A stretch of DNA of 64,000 bases from Muricoccus nepalensis (GCF_006438825.1 NZ_RCZP01000004.1:124001-188000), one strand, 5' to 3'; counted from the first letter of the stretch, positions 36,276-44,820 are shown. Made by a program: numbers and translations. Notes: a model not told the origin generated them from the sequence alone.

Positions 36276-36668
36276 CTAGTCCCAGTAGACCGGGAGGGCC
36301 GGGAGCTCGTCGTCGTCCTCGGTGCCCAGGCGGGCGGCGCAGAGGAGGTCGAGCAGGGTGACGCCGGCAACGGCGGCGATCGCCCAGCGGGCGTTGGTGC
36401 GCTCGCGCGGGCCGTAGACGCGGGTGCCGGCGAGGACCGCGAGGTCCAGGGCGTCGCCGGCGACACGAGCCAGCAGCAGCGGGGTGGAGCCCGGGTTGGC
36501 GAGGATGGCGGCGCCGTTCGCCACTTCGCGCACGCCGAAGGCGCGGATGAGGTTGGTGTGGCGCTGCATGCCGAGCTGGCGCGCGAGTGACCGGCCGCCG
36601 AGGAGCTCCGCCAACCCAAGGGCGATGCTGAACCAGCCGAGAAAGCGGGAGAGCCGCAGGACCTGCAT
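36276..36668 (-). CDS. Small integral membrane protein, 130 aa
   Basis: This protein has about four hydrophobic segments (FLGWFSIALGLAELLGG, EVANGAAILAN, LLARVAGDALDLAVLAG, WAIAAVAGVTLLDLLCAA). The pattern is like the DUF4267-type four-helix membrane proteins, and in relatives a similar module sits next to SRPBCC/cyclase-dehydrase domains. I cannot assign a function. ATG 36668 has GAGGA eight bases upstream. It lies 71 bases downstream of the MFS efflux gene on the same strand. Confidence 0.7.
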   Translation of the reverse strand: MQVLRLSRFLGWFSIALGLAELLGGRSLARQLGMQRHTNLIRAFGVREVANGAAILANPGSTPLLLARVAGDALDLAVLAGTRVYGPRERTNARWAIAAVAGVTLLDLLCAARLGTEDDDELPALPVYWD

Positions 36669-36739
36669 GGGGAGTTCCTCTGCCGTGTGCCAGCCCTTGG
36701 AACGCGGCAGGCGGCGAATGGCTGAGGGGGGCGCGCGCC

Positions 36740-38320
36740 TCAGTGCGCGGCGCCTCCCCCTCCCCCGGGCTTGGGCGCCTTGATGAAGAGGACGAGCGGG
36801 ACCGCGAGGGCGAAGAGGCCGGCGATCACCACCAGCACGTCGTTGTAGGCGAGGATGAGCGCCTGCTGCGTGATCATGCCGGAGACCCGCGCCAGGGCCG
36901 CGTGGCCGGCGCCCTCGCCGAGGCGGCTGGAGAGGGCGCCGGCGATCGCGTCGACGGTGCTGCCCACGCCTGGGCGGGCCCAGTTGGTCGCCTCCGAGAG
37001 GTGGAGCCGGTGGGAGGCGCTGCTGTCGATGACGAGGGTGTTGATCATCGCGAGGCCGACGGCGCCGCCGAGGTTGCGCATGAGGTTGTAGAGTCCGGAC
37101 GCGTTCTTGATCATCGCCGGCGGCAGGGTGCCGAGGGCGAGCTGGTTGACCGGGACCATGGCGAACATCGTGCCGATGCCGCGGAGCGAGAGGGGCAGCC
37201 ACAGCTCCCCGAAGGCGGACTGCGCCGTCAGCTCGGCGGTCATCCACATGGCGACGGCGGTGGTGGCCATGCCGAAGGCGAGCAGCAGCCGGAGGTCCAC
37301 GACGCGGGAGAGGCGGCCGACGACGGGGGCAGCCAGGAACATGGCGAGGCCCGTGATGAACATCGTCTCGCCGATCTGGAGCGAGTTGTAGCCGCGGATG
37401 CGCCCGAGGAAGAGCGGGATGAGGTAGACCGCGCCGTAGAGGCCGATGCCGACGATGAAGGCGAAGGCGCTGCCGAGGGCGAAGTTGGCGTTGCCGTAGG
37501 CGCGCAGCTCCACGATCGGGTCCTGGCGGGTGAAGGCGCGCCAGAAGAAGACGAGGGCGGCGAGGAGGCAGGCGGCGGCGAAGGCGGCGATGGTGGGGTC
37601 GTCGAGCCAGTCCCAGCGGGGCCCCTCCTCCATCACGTACTCCATGCTGCCGAGGAAGACGGCCATGGCGGCGAGGCCGATCCAGTCGAAGCGGCCGAGC
37701 AGGCGGGGGTCGCCGCGGTCGATGTCCATCGTCGTCCAGACGACGGCCGCGATGAGGACGCCGACGGGGACGTTGATGAGGAACAGCCAGTGCCAGGAGA
37801 AGGTCTCGGTCAGGAGGCCGCCGAGCGTCGGGCCGACGGTGGGGGCGAGAGTCGCGGTGAGGCCGATCAGGACGCTGACGGAGGCGCGGCGGGGGCCCTG
37901 GAAGAGGAGGAAGGCGGTCGCGAAGACCGTCGGGATCATCGCGCCGCCGAGGAAGCCCTGGGCCGCGCGGGCCGCGATCATCACCGGCAGGGAGGTGGCG
38001 GTCGCGCAGGCCAGCGAGAAGAGGGTGAAGCCCGCGGCGGAGATGGTGAAGAGGACACGGGTGGAGAGCAGGCGCGAGAGGAAGCCCGAGAGCGGGATCA
38101 TGACGATCTCCGCGATCAGGTAGGAGGTCTGCACCCAGGAGGCCTCGTCCGGCGAGGCGGCGAGGCCCGCCTGGATGTCGCCGATGCTGGCCGAGACGAT
38201 CTGGATGTCCAGGATCGCCATGAACATGCCCAGCACCATCGTCATGAAGCCGAGGAAGTGGCGGCGCGAGACGGCGCCGGGCGCGGCGGGCGCGGCGCCG
38301 GCGAGGGTGGTGGCGGACAT
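36740..38320 (-). CDS. DHA2-family MFS efflux permease (EmrB-type)
   Basis: This 526-aa protein has 14 predicted transmembrane helices. DHA2 landmarks are FMAILDIQIVSASIGDIQAGL in helix 1, SWVQTSYLIAEIVMIPLSG, motif A-like FLSRLLSTR, and the antiporter motif APTVGPTLGGLL in helix 5. It would pump hydrophobic compounds across the inner membrane by proton antiport. It works with the adjacent membrane-fusion protein (20 bases away) to reach the outer membrane. A TetR gene lies divergently beyond the fusion protein. Confidence 0.94.
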   Translation of the reverse strand: MSATTLAGAAPAAPGAVSRRHFLGFMTMVLGMFMAILDIQIVSASIGDIQAGLAASPDEASWVQTSYLIAEIVMIPLSGFLSRLLSTRVLFTISAAGFTLFSLACATATSLPVMIAARAAQGFLGGAMIPTVFATAFLLFQGPRRASVSVLIGLTATLAPTVGPTLGGLLTETFSWHWLFLINVPVGVLIAAVVWTTMDIDRGDPRLLGRFDWIGLAAMAVFLGSMEYVMEEGPRWDWLDDPTIAAFAAACLLAALVFFWRAFTRQDPIVELRAYGNANFALGSAFAFIVGIGLYGAVYLIPLFLGRIRGYNSLQIGETMFITGLAMFLAAPVVGRLSRVVDLRLLLAFGMATTAVAMWMTAELTAQSAFGELWLPLSLRGIGTMFAMVPVNQLALGTLPPAMIKNASGLYNLMRNLGGAVGLAMINTLVIDSSASHRLHLSEATNWARPGVGSTVDAIAGALSSRLGEGAGHAALARVSGMITQQALILAYNDVLVVIAGLFALAVPLVLFIKAPKPGGGGGAAH

Positions 38321-38340
38321 GGCGGGCCCGGCCCCTTCCT

Positions 38341-39543
38341 TCAGCGGCCCCGGACCGCGGCGGCGGCGACGCCCAGCAGGCCGCGGGGGGCGTGGGGGTC
38401 GTCGCGCGTGTCCACCTCGGCCTCGACCGAGAGGCCGGGGCGGAGGTTGCGGACGTCCTGGCCAGCGTCGACGGCGATGCGGACGGGCACGCGCTGGACG
38501 ATCTTGGTGAAGTTGCCCGTCGCGTTCTCGGGGGGCAGGAGGGAGAACTGGGCGCCGGTCGCAGGGGCGAGGCTCTGCACGGTGCCGTGGAGTGTGCCGC
38601 CGGCGTCGACCGAGAGCTCGACCGGCTGGCCCTCGCGGAGGCGGCGGAGCTGGGTCTCCTTGAAGTTGGCGGTGATGTAGAGCCGGCCGGCGGGGGGCGA
38701 GACGGCGATGAGGTTCACGCCGGGGCGGACGTGCTGGCCGGGCTGGGCCGCGCGGTTGCCGGCCACCCCCGCGAAGGGGGCGCGGATGATCGTGTAGTCG
38801 AGGTTCGATTCGGCGAGGGCCAGGGCGGCGCGGGCCGCGTCGCGACGGGCGACGGCGGAGCTCGCCTGGGCGTCGAGCACGGGGATGGCGCCGCGGGCCG
38901 ATTCGAGCCCGGCCCGGGCCACGGCGACGGTCGCCTCGGCCTTGCGGCGGGCGGCGGTGGTGCGGTCCACGGCCTCGCGCGTGCCGAAGCCGCTGGAGGC
39001 GAGGCTGCCGGCGCGGCCGGCATCGGTGACGGCGAAGACGCGGTCGGCCTCGGCCTGGGCGATCCCGGACTCGGCGGCGGCCACCTGGGCGACGGCCTGG
39101 GCACGCTGGGCGGCGAGGGTGCCGATGTTCGCCTCGGCCTCGGCCTGGGCGGCGGCGGCCTGGTCGCGGCGGGCCTGCCAGTCGCGGCGGTCGAGCTCGA
39201 TCAGCGGCTGGCCGGCCTCGACGGGCTGGTTGTCGCCGACGAGGATGCGGGCGACGTCGCCCTCGATCCGGGCCGAGAGCACGGCGATGTCGCCGCCGAC
39301 ATAGGCGTTGTCGGTGGACTGGATGAAGCGGCCGACCTGCCAGTACCAGGTGCCGCCGAGCGCCCCGGCCGCCAGGACGAGCAGGGCGGCGAGGGGAAGG
39401 AGGCGGCGGGCGCGGCGGGGCCGGGCGGCCGGGGGCGGCGGCGCGGTGGCCTCGGCGCGGGAGCCGGGCGCGGCTTCCGCCACGGTCTCGGGGGCGCTGC
39501 TGCGCGATTCGGGGTCGGGGATGGTGGAGGTCCGGGCGTTCAT
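38341..39543 (-). CDS. HlyD/EmrA-type membrane fusion protein
   Basis: This 400-aa protein has a disordered N-terminus, one transmembrane helix (LLPLAALLVLAAGALGGTWYW, about 45-67), a split lipoyl domain (DNAYVGGDIAVLSARIEGDV and APFAGVAGNRAAQPGQHV), and a long Ala-rich coiled-coil hairpin (about 130-240). EmrA-like proteins bridge the inner-membrane pump to an outer-membrane channel. A 15-bp palindromic operator lies 7-21 bases upstream of its ATG. It therefore starts the efflux operon controlled by the divergent TetR gene. Confidence 0.94.
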   Translation of the reverse strand: MNARTSTIPDPESRSSAPETVAEAAPGSRAEATAPPPPAARPRRARRLLPLAALLVLAAGALGGTWYWQVGRFIQSTDNAYVGGDIAVLSARIEGDVARILVGDNQPVEAGQPLIELDRRDWQARRDQAAAAQAEAEANIGTLAAQRAQAVAQVAAAESGIAQAEADRVFAVTDAGRAGSLASSGFGTREAVDRTTAARRKAEATVAVARAGLESARGAIPVLDAQASSAVARRDAARAALALAESNLDYTIIRAPFAGVAGNRAAQPGQHVRPGVNLIAVSPPAGRLYITANFKETQLRRLREGQPVELSVDAGGTLHGTVQSLAPATGAQFSLLPPENATGNFTKIVQRVPVRIAVDAGQDVRNLRPGLSVEAEVDTRDDPHAPRGLLGVAAAAVRGR

Positions 39544-39549
39544 CTTCTA

Positions 39550-39564
39550 ACTGAACCGTTCAGT
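39550..39564. promoter_or_regulatory. Palindromic TetR operator 1
   Basis: ACTGAACCGTTCAGT is a perfect 15-bp palindrome around a central C, 7-21 bases before the hlyD start. A near-identical second copy lies 59 bp away, which suggests two repressor dimers controlling both directions. Confidence 0.8.
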
Positions 39565-39608
39565 TCAGTCCCTCAGATGGGGCGCTCTCCGCGCTTTGTC
39601 CATGGAAA

Positions 39609-39623
39609 ACTGAACGGTCCAGT
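39609..39623. promoter_or_regulatory. Palindromic TetR operator 2
   Basis: ACTGAACGGTCCAGT differs from a perfect palindrome at one pair and matches operator 1 at 13 of 15 positions. It lies 34-48 bases before the TetR start, in the region expected to hold that gene's promoter, so it probably mediates autoregulation. Confidence 0.75.
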
Positions 39624-39656
39624 ATCACATACGGGCGGTCACCATCCGGAGCCCTC

Positions 39657-40289
39657 TTGTTGTCCCTTTCCGCCAGTACCGCTTCCGAAGCCTCTCCCAA
39701 GCGCGCCGCGATCCTCGACGCGGCGGCGCGCCTCTTCATGGCGGGGGGCTACGCGACGGTCTCGATGGACGCGGTGGCCAAGGAGGCCGGCGTGTCGAAG
39801 GCGACGCTCTATGCCCATTTCACCGGCAAGGAGGCCTTGTTCGGCGCCATCGTGGGGGGGCGCTGCGCGGCGATCGCGGCCCAGGCGGAGGACCTTGCCT
39901 CCTCGAGCGCTTCGACGGACCGGGCCTTGCGGGAGACCGGGCGGCTCTGGATGCGCTTCCTGCTCGATCCCGACAGCATCGCGATCCACCGGATCGTCAT
40001 CGCGGAATGCGCCCGCTTTCCCGACCTGGCGGCCGCCTTCTACGCGGCGGGGCCGGCGACCGGGCGGGCCTGGCTGACGCGCCGCCTGGTGGAGGACCAG
40101 CGCCAGGACCGGCTGCGGGCCGATGCCGATCCGGCGGTGGCGGCGGACCACCTGATGGGGCTTCTGCGGGGGGAGCTCTACCTCCGGACCATGCTCGGCG
40201 GGCCGACGCCGGATGAGGCCGCGATCAACGCGGTGGTGGAGGCGGCGGTGGAGGTGTTCCTCCGGGCCTACGGGGTGGCGGCGCCGTAA
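39657..40289 (+). CDS. TetR/AcrR family repressor of the efflux operon
   Basis: This 210-aa regulator has an N-terminal helix-turn-helix (AAARLFMAGGYATVSMDAVAKEAGVSKATLYAHFTGKEALF split across residues 21-62) and a C-terminal ligand domain with the TetR_C-like pattern (RIVIAECARFPDLAAAFY). The start appears to be TTG 39657, with GGAG at 39648-39651. It is divergent from the hlyD-MFS pair and shares two 15-bp palindromes with it, so ligand-relieved repression of both is likely. The ligand is unknown. Confidence 0.92.
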   Translation: MLSLSASTASEASPKRAAILDAAARLFMAGGYATVSMDAVAKEAGVSKATLYAHFTGKEALFGAIVGGRCAAIAAQAEDLASSSASTDRALRETGRLWMRFLLDPDSIAIHRIVIAECARFPDLAAAFYAAGPATGRAWLTRRLVEDQRQDRLRADADPAVAADHLMGLLRGELYLRTMLGGPTPDEAAINAVVEAAVEVFLRAYGVAAP

Positions 40290-40668
40290 AGCGGCCGGTC
40301 TGGACCGGGTTTAGCCCCGGGAATGCCGGGCCGCCCGGCTTTTCCCCAGGCCGCTTTCCGGCCCGGGCGCCCTGGCTGCGGAAAAATCGGTAACCGGCCC
40401 TCGAAGTCCCTTGCACCCCGGGGAGGCCGGGGCTATCTGCCCCCTCAGACGCAGCACGCACGTGCCTCTGGCCCACAAGGTTACGCAACGACGTCAAGCG
40501 TTCTGGCAACCCCCTGCCGGTCGCCTCCTTCCCCTCACGACAAAGAGGGTGGCGGGCTCCGCCAGGGCTCTCACTTGGTCGCTGGTTCGTTCGACCGTTC
40601 GTCAACCTGAGCATGGCCGTATCGCCGCTGGCGTACGCCTGCCGCCTCATCATGGGGAGGGTGGTGCG
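40290..40668 (+). promoter_or_regulatory. Long structured leader region of the decarboxylase gene
   Basis: These 379 bases contain no full-size gene. A possible promoter (TTGCAC at 40411, 17-base spacer, TATCTG at 40434) would give a leader of about 220 nt. Hairpins include 40550-40564 (TGGCGG-GCT-CCGCCA), the palindrome GGCGTACGCC at 40630-40639, and a stem pairing 40642-40648 with 40657-40664 that buries the ribosome site. In alphaproteobacteria, ornithine decarboxylase genes are known to carry the 'speF' leader RNA; membership here is inferred from position and not verified. Confidence 0.55.
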
Positions 40669-40672
40669 ATGA
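40613..40672 (+). CDS. Putative 19-residue leader peptide (uORF) coupled to the decarboxylase
   Basis: ATG 40613 opens a 19-codon frame (MAVSPLAYACRLIMGRVVR) that ends at TGA 40670-40672, overlapping the decarboxylase ATG as ATGA. Its 3' half spans a hairpin that includes the decarboxylase ribosome site, so translating it would open that site. Leader peptides controlling ornithine decarboxylase (SpeFL) are known in enterobacteria; this one is not recognisably homologous. It has no strong ribosome site of its own. Confidence 0.45.
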   Translation: MAVSPLAYACRLIMGRVVR

Positions 40673-41799
40673 CTCCAAAGATCGCGCAGTATCTGGCCGA
40701 TGTTCAGCCGGCGACGCCGTGCCTCGTCCTCGACGTGGATCGGGTCGAGGTCAACTACCGGCGCCTCCAGGCGGCCCTGCCGCTGGCCCGCATCTACTAC
40801 GCCGTGAAGGCCAACCCGGCCGCCGCCATCCTGGAGCGGTTGGCGGGGCTCGGTTCCTGCTTCGACGCGGCGTCCTACGAGGAGGTGTCGGCGGCGCTGG
40901 AGGCCGGTGCGGCACCGGAGGCGGTGTCCTACGGGAACACGGTGAAGAAGGAGAGCGCCATCCGGGCCGCCTACGCGCGTGGCGTGCGGATGTTCGCCTT
41001 CGACTCGGAGGGGGAGCTGGAGAAGCTCGCCCGCGCCGCACCGGGGTCCCGCGTCTACTGCCGCATCCTGGTGGGCAATGACGGGGCCGAGTGGCCACTG
41101 TCGCGCAAGTTCGGCTGCGAGGTCGAGATGGCGCGGGAGCTGATGATCCGGGCGGGCGAGCTGGGGCTGGACCCCTTCGGCCTGTCCTTCCACGTCGGCA
41201 GCCAGCAGGTCCACACGGCGGCTTACGCGGCGGCGATCGCCAAGGTGGCCATGCTCTTCACCGACCTCCGCGAGGCCGGGGTGAAGGTGCGCATGGTGAA
41301 CCTCGGCGGCGGCTATCCCGTCCGCTACCGCTCCGAGGTGCCGGAGATCGACGACTTCGGCGCGTCGATCATGAGCGCCATGGCCGAGCACTTCGGCAAC
41401 GCGCTGCCGGACATCGTGGTGGAGCCGGGCCGCTTCATCGCGGCGGACGCGGCGGTGGTCTTGGCCGAGGTGGTGCTGGTGTCCCGCAAGTCGAAGGACG
41501 ACCCGGTGCGCTGGGTCTACCTCGACATCGGGCGCTTCGGCGGGCTGGCGGAGACGGAGGGCGAGGCGATCAAGTACGCCTTCCGCACGCCGCGCGACGG
41601 CGGCGAGGACGGGCCGGTGACGATCGCCGGGCCGACCTGCGACAGCACGGACACGCTCTACGAGAAGTCCAACTACCGGCTCCCCTCCGGCCTCGAGCCA
41701 GGGGACCGGATCGAGATCCTCTCGGCGGGCGCCTACGTGACGACCTACGCGAGCCAGGGGTTCAACGGCTTCGCTCCCCTGGCCGAGCACTACATCTGA
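40669..41799 (+). CDS. Type III PLP-dependent decarboxylase, probably ornithine decarboxylase
   Basis: This 376-aa enzyme of the alanine-racemase/ODC fold has the PLP Lys47 in YYAVKANP, HVGSQ near residue 182, the phosphate-binding NLGGGYPVRY, EPGRFIA, and the C-terminal active-site GPTCDSTDTLY with Cys324/Asp325. The CDSTD sequence and length favour ornithine decarboxylase (ornithine to putrescine) over diaminopimelate decarboxylase; dual lysine/ornithine activity is possible. ATG 40669 has GGGGAGG at 40654-40660. The frame stays open upstream to 40411 but is not coding there. Regulation by its leader is likely. Confidence 0.9.
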   Translation: MTPKIAQYLADVQPATPCLVLDVDRVEVNYRRLQAALPLARIYYAVKANPAAAILERLAGLGSCFDAASYEEVSAALEAGAAPEAVSYGNTVKKESAIRAAYARGVRMFAFDSEGELEKLARAAPGSRVYCRILVGNDGAEWPLSRKFGCEVEMARELMIRAGELGLDPFGLSFHVGSQQVHTAAYAAAIAKVAMLFTDLREAGVKVRMVNLGGGYPVRYRSEVPEIDDFGASIMSAMAEHFGNALPDIVVEPGRFIAADAAVVLAEVVLVSRKSKDDPVRWVYLDIGRFGGLAETEGEAIKYAFRTPRDGGEDGPVTIAGPTCDSTDTLYEKSNYRLPSGLEPGDRIEILSAGAYVTTYASQGFNGFAPLAEHYI

Positions 41800-41811
41800 A
41801 AACGGAATTAA

Positions 41812-41847
41812 GGGGGGAGGCGCTTTCGGGCGCCTCCTCTCGTTTTT
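41812..41847 (+). terminator. Intrinsic terminator of the decarboxylase gene
   Basis: GGAGGCGC (41816-41823) pairs with GCGCCTCC (41830-41837), extended by G-T/G-C pairs, with loop TTTCGG, and is followed by TTTTT at 41843-41847. Confidence 0.9.
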
Positions 41848-41950
41848 GGTTCTGCGCAACGATCCGTCTCGAATGGTGCAACGCGGCACTGAATCTGCTT
41901 TGTTAAGCATGACGTGTCGGTAATAATGCGGCAAAAGACCGGGGGCTTGC

Positions 41951-42520
41951 GTGGCAGAGTTCTGGGCTGAGTACGGCGCCGCAGCGTATCTGCTGGCCGC
42001 CGTCTGGGCGTTCTTCGAGGGCGAGACCTTCGTCCTCGCCGCCTCCGCGATTGGCTCGATGACGGGGGCGATCGATCCCTTCATCCTCATGGGCTCGGTC
42101 TGGATCGGGTCGTTCCTCGGGGACCAAACCTGGTTCATCCTCGGGCGGCGCTACGGGCCGCGGGTGATGAAGCGGTACCCGAAGGCCGAGGCGAAGATGG
42201 CCAGCGCCACCTCGATGCTCCTGCAATACGGCACCCTCTTCGTGCTGACCTTCCGCTTCCTCTACGGCATCCGCAACGTGGCGGCGGCCGCCTGCGGGCT
42301 GGCGGGGATGGGGCAGTTGCGCTTCGCCCTGCTGAACTTCATCGCGGCCGGCGTCTGGGCGGGGAGCTTCGTGGCCGCGGGCTGGTATCTCGGCGCGCTC
42401 ATCGGCCCGGAGCGGCTCTTCCACTTCATCGCCGGCGGCGCCCTGCTGATCCTCGCGGTGGTGCTGTTCCGCCGTTTCTACCTCAGGCGTCGCTCGGCCC
42501 GGACGGTCCCGGTGGTCTGA
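41951..42520 (+). CDS. DedA family membrane protein
   Basis: This 189-aa protein belongs to the DedA/VTT superfamily, now associated with lipid-carrier flipping and membrane homeostasis. It has the two re-entrant motifs: FFEGETFVLAASAIGSM near the N-terminus and the central GDQTWFILGRRYGPRVMKRYP followed by FRFLYGIRN, where the conserved Arg residues sit. GTG 41951 is the start. It lies between the decarboxylase terminator and a second strong terminator, so it is probably monocistronic. Confidence 0.93.
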   Translation: MAEFWAEYGAAAYLLAAVWAFFEGETFVLAASAIGSMTGAIDPFILMGSVWIGSFLGDQTWFILGRRYGPRVMKRYPKAEAKMASATSMLLQYGTLFVLTFRFLYGIRNVAAAACGLAGMGQLRFALLNFIAAGVWAGSFVAAGWYLGALIGPERLFHFIAGGALLILAVVLFRRFYLRRRSARTVPVV

Positions 42521-42584
42521 GGCTGTCCGGGCCAACCGGGCCTTGGGCCCGGCCCGCGTGCCCGCGCTGCGGGCCTGCCGAAAG

Positions 42585-42623
42585 GGGCATGCCGGCGGAT
42601 CGCCGGCGTGCCCTTCTCGTTTT
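42585..42623 (+). terminator. Intrinsic terminator of the dedA gene
   Basis: Bases 42585-42597 pair with 42601-42613 over 13 positions (one G-T wobble) around a 3-nt loop, followed by TTCTCGTTTT. It is about 65 bases after the dedA stop. Confidence 0.85.
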
Positions 42624-42705
42624 GGCGGCCCGCCGGCCGCCGCCGGGGAGACGGCCCCTTGGCCGGTGGCTTCCCAAGAGCGGATGAGGCTCTAGTCTGC
42701 ACCCT

Positions 42706-43170
42706 ATGGACGAGATCGACCGGAACATCCTCATTGCCGTGCAGCAGGACGGCGCTGCGGGGCTGGCGGAGCTATCCAAGGTCGCGGGCCTCTCGGTCTC
42801 GGCGACGGCGGAGCGGGTGAAGCGGCTGGAGGAGCGCGAGACGATCCGCGGCTGGCACGCGGCGCTGGACCCGGCGGCCGTGGGCTGCGCGCTGCTCGCC
42901 TTCGTGATGGTGGGGCTGCGGCCGGGCCGCGACGATGGCGCCTTCCGCAAAGCTATGCGGAAGGCGCCGGCGGTGCTCGAGTGCCACGCGATCAGCGGGT
43001 CCTGGGACTACCTGCTGAAGCTGCGCCTGCCGGACCTCTCCGCGCTGGAGCGCTTCGTGGCGGACGAGGTGCGGGGGCAGACCGGGGTGGAGCGGACCGA
43101 GGTGGTGGTCGCGCTCTCCTCGGCGAAGGAGACGATGATCCTGCCGGTGGCCGAGGCGGACGAGGAGTAG
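42706..43170 (+). CDS. Lrp/AsnC family transcriptional regulator
   Basis: This 154-aa regulator has an N-terminal helix-turn-helix (DEIDRNILIAVQQDGAAGLAEL and GLSVSATAERVKRLEE) and a C-terminal RAM/ligand domain (FVMVGLRPG, AVLECHAISGSWDYLLKLR, VERTEVVVALS). Such proteins sense amino acids. It is convergent with the binding-protein gene at 43198 and adjacent to amino acid and peptide uptake genes, so control of those is plausible. No operator could be assigned. Confidence 0.93.
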   Translation: MDEIDRNILIAVQQDGAAGLAELSKVAGLSVSATAERVKRLEERETIRGWHAALDPAAVGCALLAFVMVGLRPGRDDGAFRKAMRKAPAVLECHAISGSWDYLLKLRLPDLSALERFVADEVRGQTGVERTEVVVALSSAKETMILPVAEADEE

Positions 43171-43197
43171 TCCCCTCCCCGCTTCGGCCCGCCGGCG

Positions 43198-44820
43198 TCA
43201 GGCTGCCGGGGTGACGCCGGTGGCCAGGGTGCGCTCGTCGGCGCGGGCGTCGTAGGCGAGGCCGCGCTTGAGCGCCCAGATGTTCACGAGCTGGAACAGG
43301 GGCATGAAGGCTTGGTCGTCCATGGCCATCTTCACGGCCTGCTGGAGCAGCTTCTCGCGCTCCTCGTTGTCGAGCGTGGCCGTCGCCTTCTCGGTCAGGG
43401 CGTCGAGGGCGGGGTTGCTGTAGCGGGCGGTGTTGTTGGTGCCCATGCGCTTGGCGGCGTCGTAGGTGCCGGTGATGTTGACGAGGGTGTAGGAGGCCTC
43501 GCCCGTCACGCTGCCCCAGCCCGTGAGGCGGGCGGCGAATTCCTGGCGGTTGCTGCGCACGGAGTAGGTGGTCCAGGGCAGGGCCTCCACCTGCGTCTGG
43601 ACGCCGACGCGCTGCCACATCTGGGCGACGGCCTGGATGGTGCGGGAGTCGTTGGGGTAGCGGTCGTTCGGGCCGTGCAGCGTGAGCTTGAAGCCCTGGG
43701 GGAAGCCGGCCTCGGCCAGCAGGGCCTTGGCGCGCTCGGCGTTGAAGGGGTCGGGCTTGACCTCGGGGTTGTAGGAGTAGGAGCCGGGGGGCAGCCACTG
43801 GCCGGTGGGAGCGGCGGTGCCCTCCATGACCTGGCGGCAGAGGGCCTCGCGGTTGATGGCCAGCGACAGGGCCTGGCGGATGCGGAGGTCGTGGAAGGGG
43901 TTCTTCGGCAGAGGCTGGCCGGCGTTGTCGGTCACGAAGGGCACCGCGCCATCCCGCGAGCGGTCGAGGGTGAGGTAGATGACGCGCACGCCCTGGACCT
44001 CGGCCAGCACCACGCGGCTCTCGCGCTTCAGGCGGGCGAGATCGCTGGTGGGGACCTGGTCGATCAGGTCGACGTCGCCGGCGAGCAGGGCCGCGGTGCG
44101 GGCGCTGTCGTTGCCGATGAAGCGGTAGGAGACGCGGGCCCAGGGCTGCTTCGGGCCGAACCAGTCGTCGTTGCGGACGAGCTCCGTGCGGTCCCCAGGG
44201 GCGTAGGAGACGACCTTGTAGGGGCCGGTGCCGATGGCGGCCTTGCCGGAGTTGTAGTCCTCCGTGCCCGCGCCCGCGCCGGCGTGGCGGGAGACGATCG
44301 CGACCGAGCCGAGGTCGGTCGGCAGGAGGGGCGAGGGCGCGGCGGTGTGGAAGCGCACCGTCAGCGGGTCCACCACCTCGGTGCGCTGGATGGCGCGGAC
44401 GAAGCCGCCGAAGCCGCCGGGGGAGTTCGGGACGTTGGGCGCGCGCTCGATCGTGAAGGCGACGTCGTCGGCGGTGAAGTCGCGGCCGTCGTGCCACTTC
44501 ACGCCGGGACGGAGCTTGAACTCCCAGACCTTCTCCGAGACCGGGTTCCAGGAGAGGGCGAGGCCGGGGACGAGGCGGGTCTGGGCGTCGCGCTCCACCA
44601 GCCGGTCGAAGACGTGCATCGAGAGGCTGTTGTTCGGGGAGGCGTTGTAGAAGTGCGGGTCGAGCGAGGTGACGGCGCCGCCTATGCCGATGGTGAGCGG
44701 CCGGCCGGCCGGGGCGGCCGTGCCCTGGGCCTTCGCGAGGGAGGGGGCGAGGCCGCCGGTGATCGCGGCGAGGGCGGCGGGTGCCGTGACGAAAAGGCGC
44801 CGGCTGATGGGCTGGGTCAC
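43198..44820 (-). CDS. ABC-type peptide substrate-binding protein, paralogue 1 (Tat signal)
   Basis: This 540-aa periplasmic SBP_bac_5 protein begins with a twin-arginine-like signal (SRRLFVTAPAALAAI). The family core includes AVTSLDPHFYNASPNN, VWEFKLRPGVKWHDGRDFTADDV, IGTGPYKVVSY and LNPLHDLRIRQALSLAINRE-type FHDLRIRQALSLAINRE. These proteins bind peptides, nickel or opines. The GTG start 44820 has GGGAGAG ten bases upstream. It is divergent from two further paralogues (108-base gap) that head the permease operon. It differs from them in its Tat signal and lower similarity. Confidence 0.92.
   Translation of the reverse strand: MTQPISRRLFVTAPAALAAITGGLAPSLAKAQGTAAPAGRPLTIGIGGAVTSLDPHFYNASPNNSLSMHVFDRLVERDAQTRLVPGLALSWNPVSEKVWEFKLRPGVKWHDGRDFTADDVAFTIERAPNVPNSPGGFGGFVRAIQRTEVVDPLTVRFHTAAPSPLLPTDLGSVAIVSRHAGAGAGTEDYNSGKAAIGTGPYKVVSYAPGDRTELVRNDDWFGPKQPWARVSYRFIGNDSARTAALLAGDVDLIDQVPTSDLARLKRESRVVLAEVQGVRVIYLTLDRSRDGAVPFVTDNAGQPLPKNPFHDLRIRQALSLAINREALCRQVMEGTAAPTGQWLPPGSYSYNPEVKPDPFNAERAKALLAEAGFPQGFKLTLHGPNDRYPNDSRTIQAVAQMWQRVGVQTQVEALPWTTYSVRSNRQEFAARLTGWGSVTGEASYTLVNITGTYDAAKRMGTNNTARYSNPALDALTEKATATLDNEEREKLLQQAVKMAMDDQAFMPLFQLVNIWALKRGLAYDARADERTLATGVTPAA

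Noticed and set aside
40295-40310. Hairpin CCGGT/ACCGG after the TetR gene as a terminator
   Set aside because: Only five pairs with a short loop and a weak T-run; too common in GC-rich sequence to claim.
40411-40668. N-terminal extension of the decarboxylase from 40411
   Set aside because: The extra residues are unlike the family, the enzyme's conserved first strand starts after 40669, and a good ribosome site precedes that ATG.
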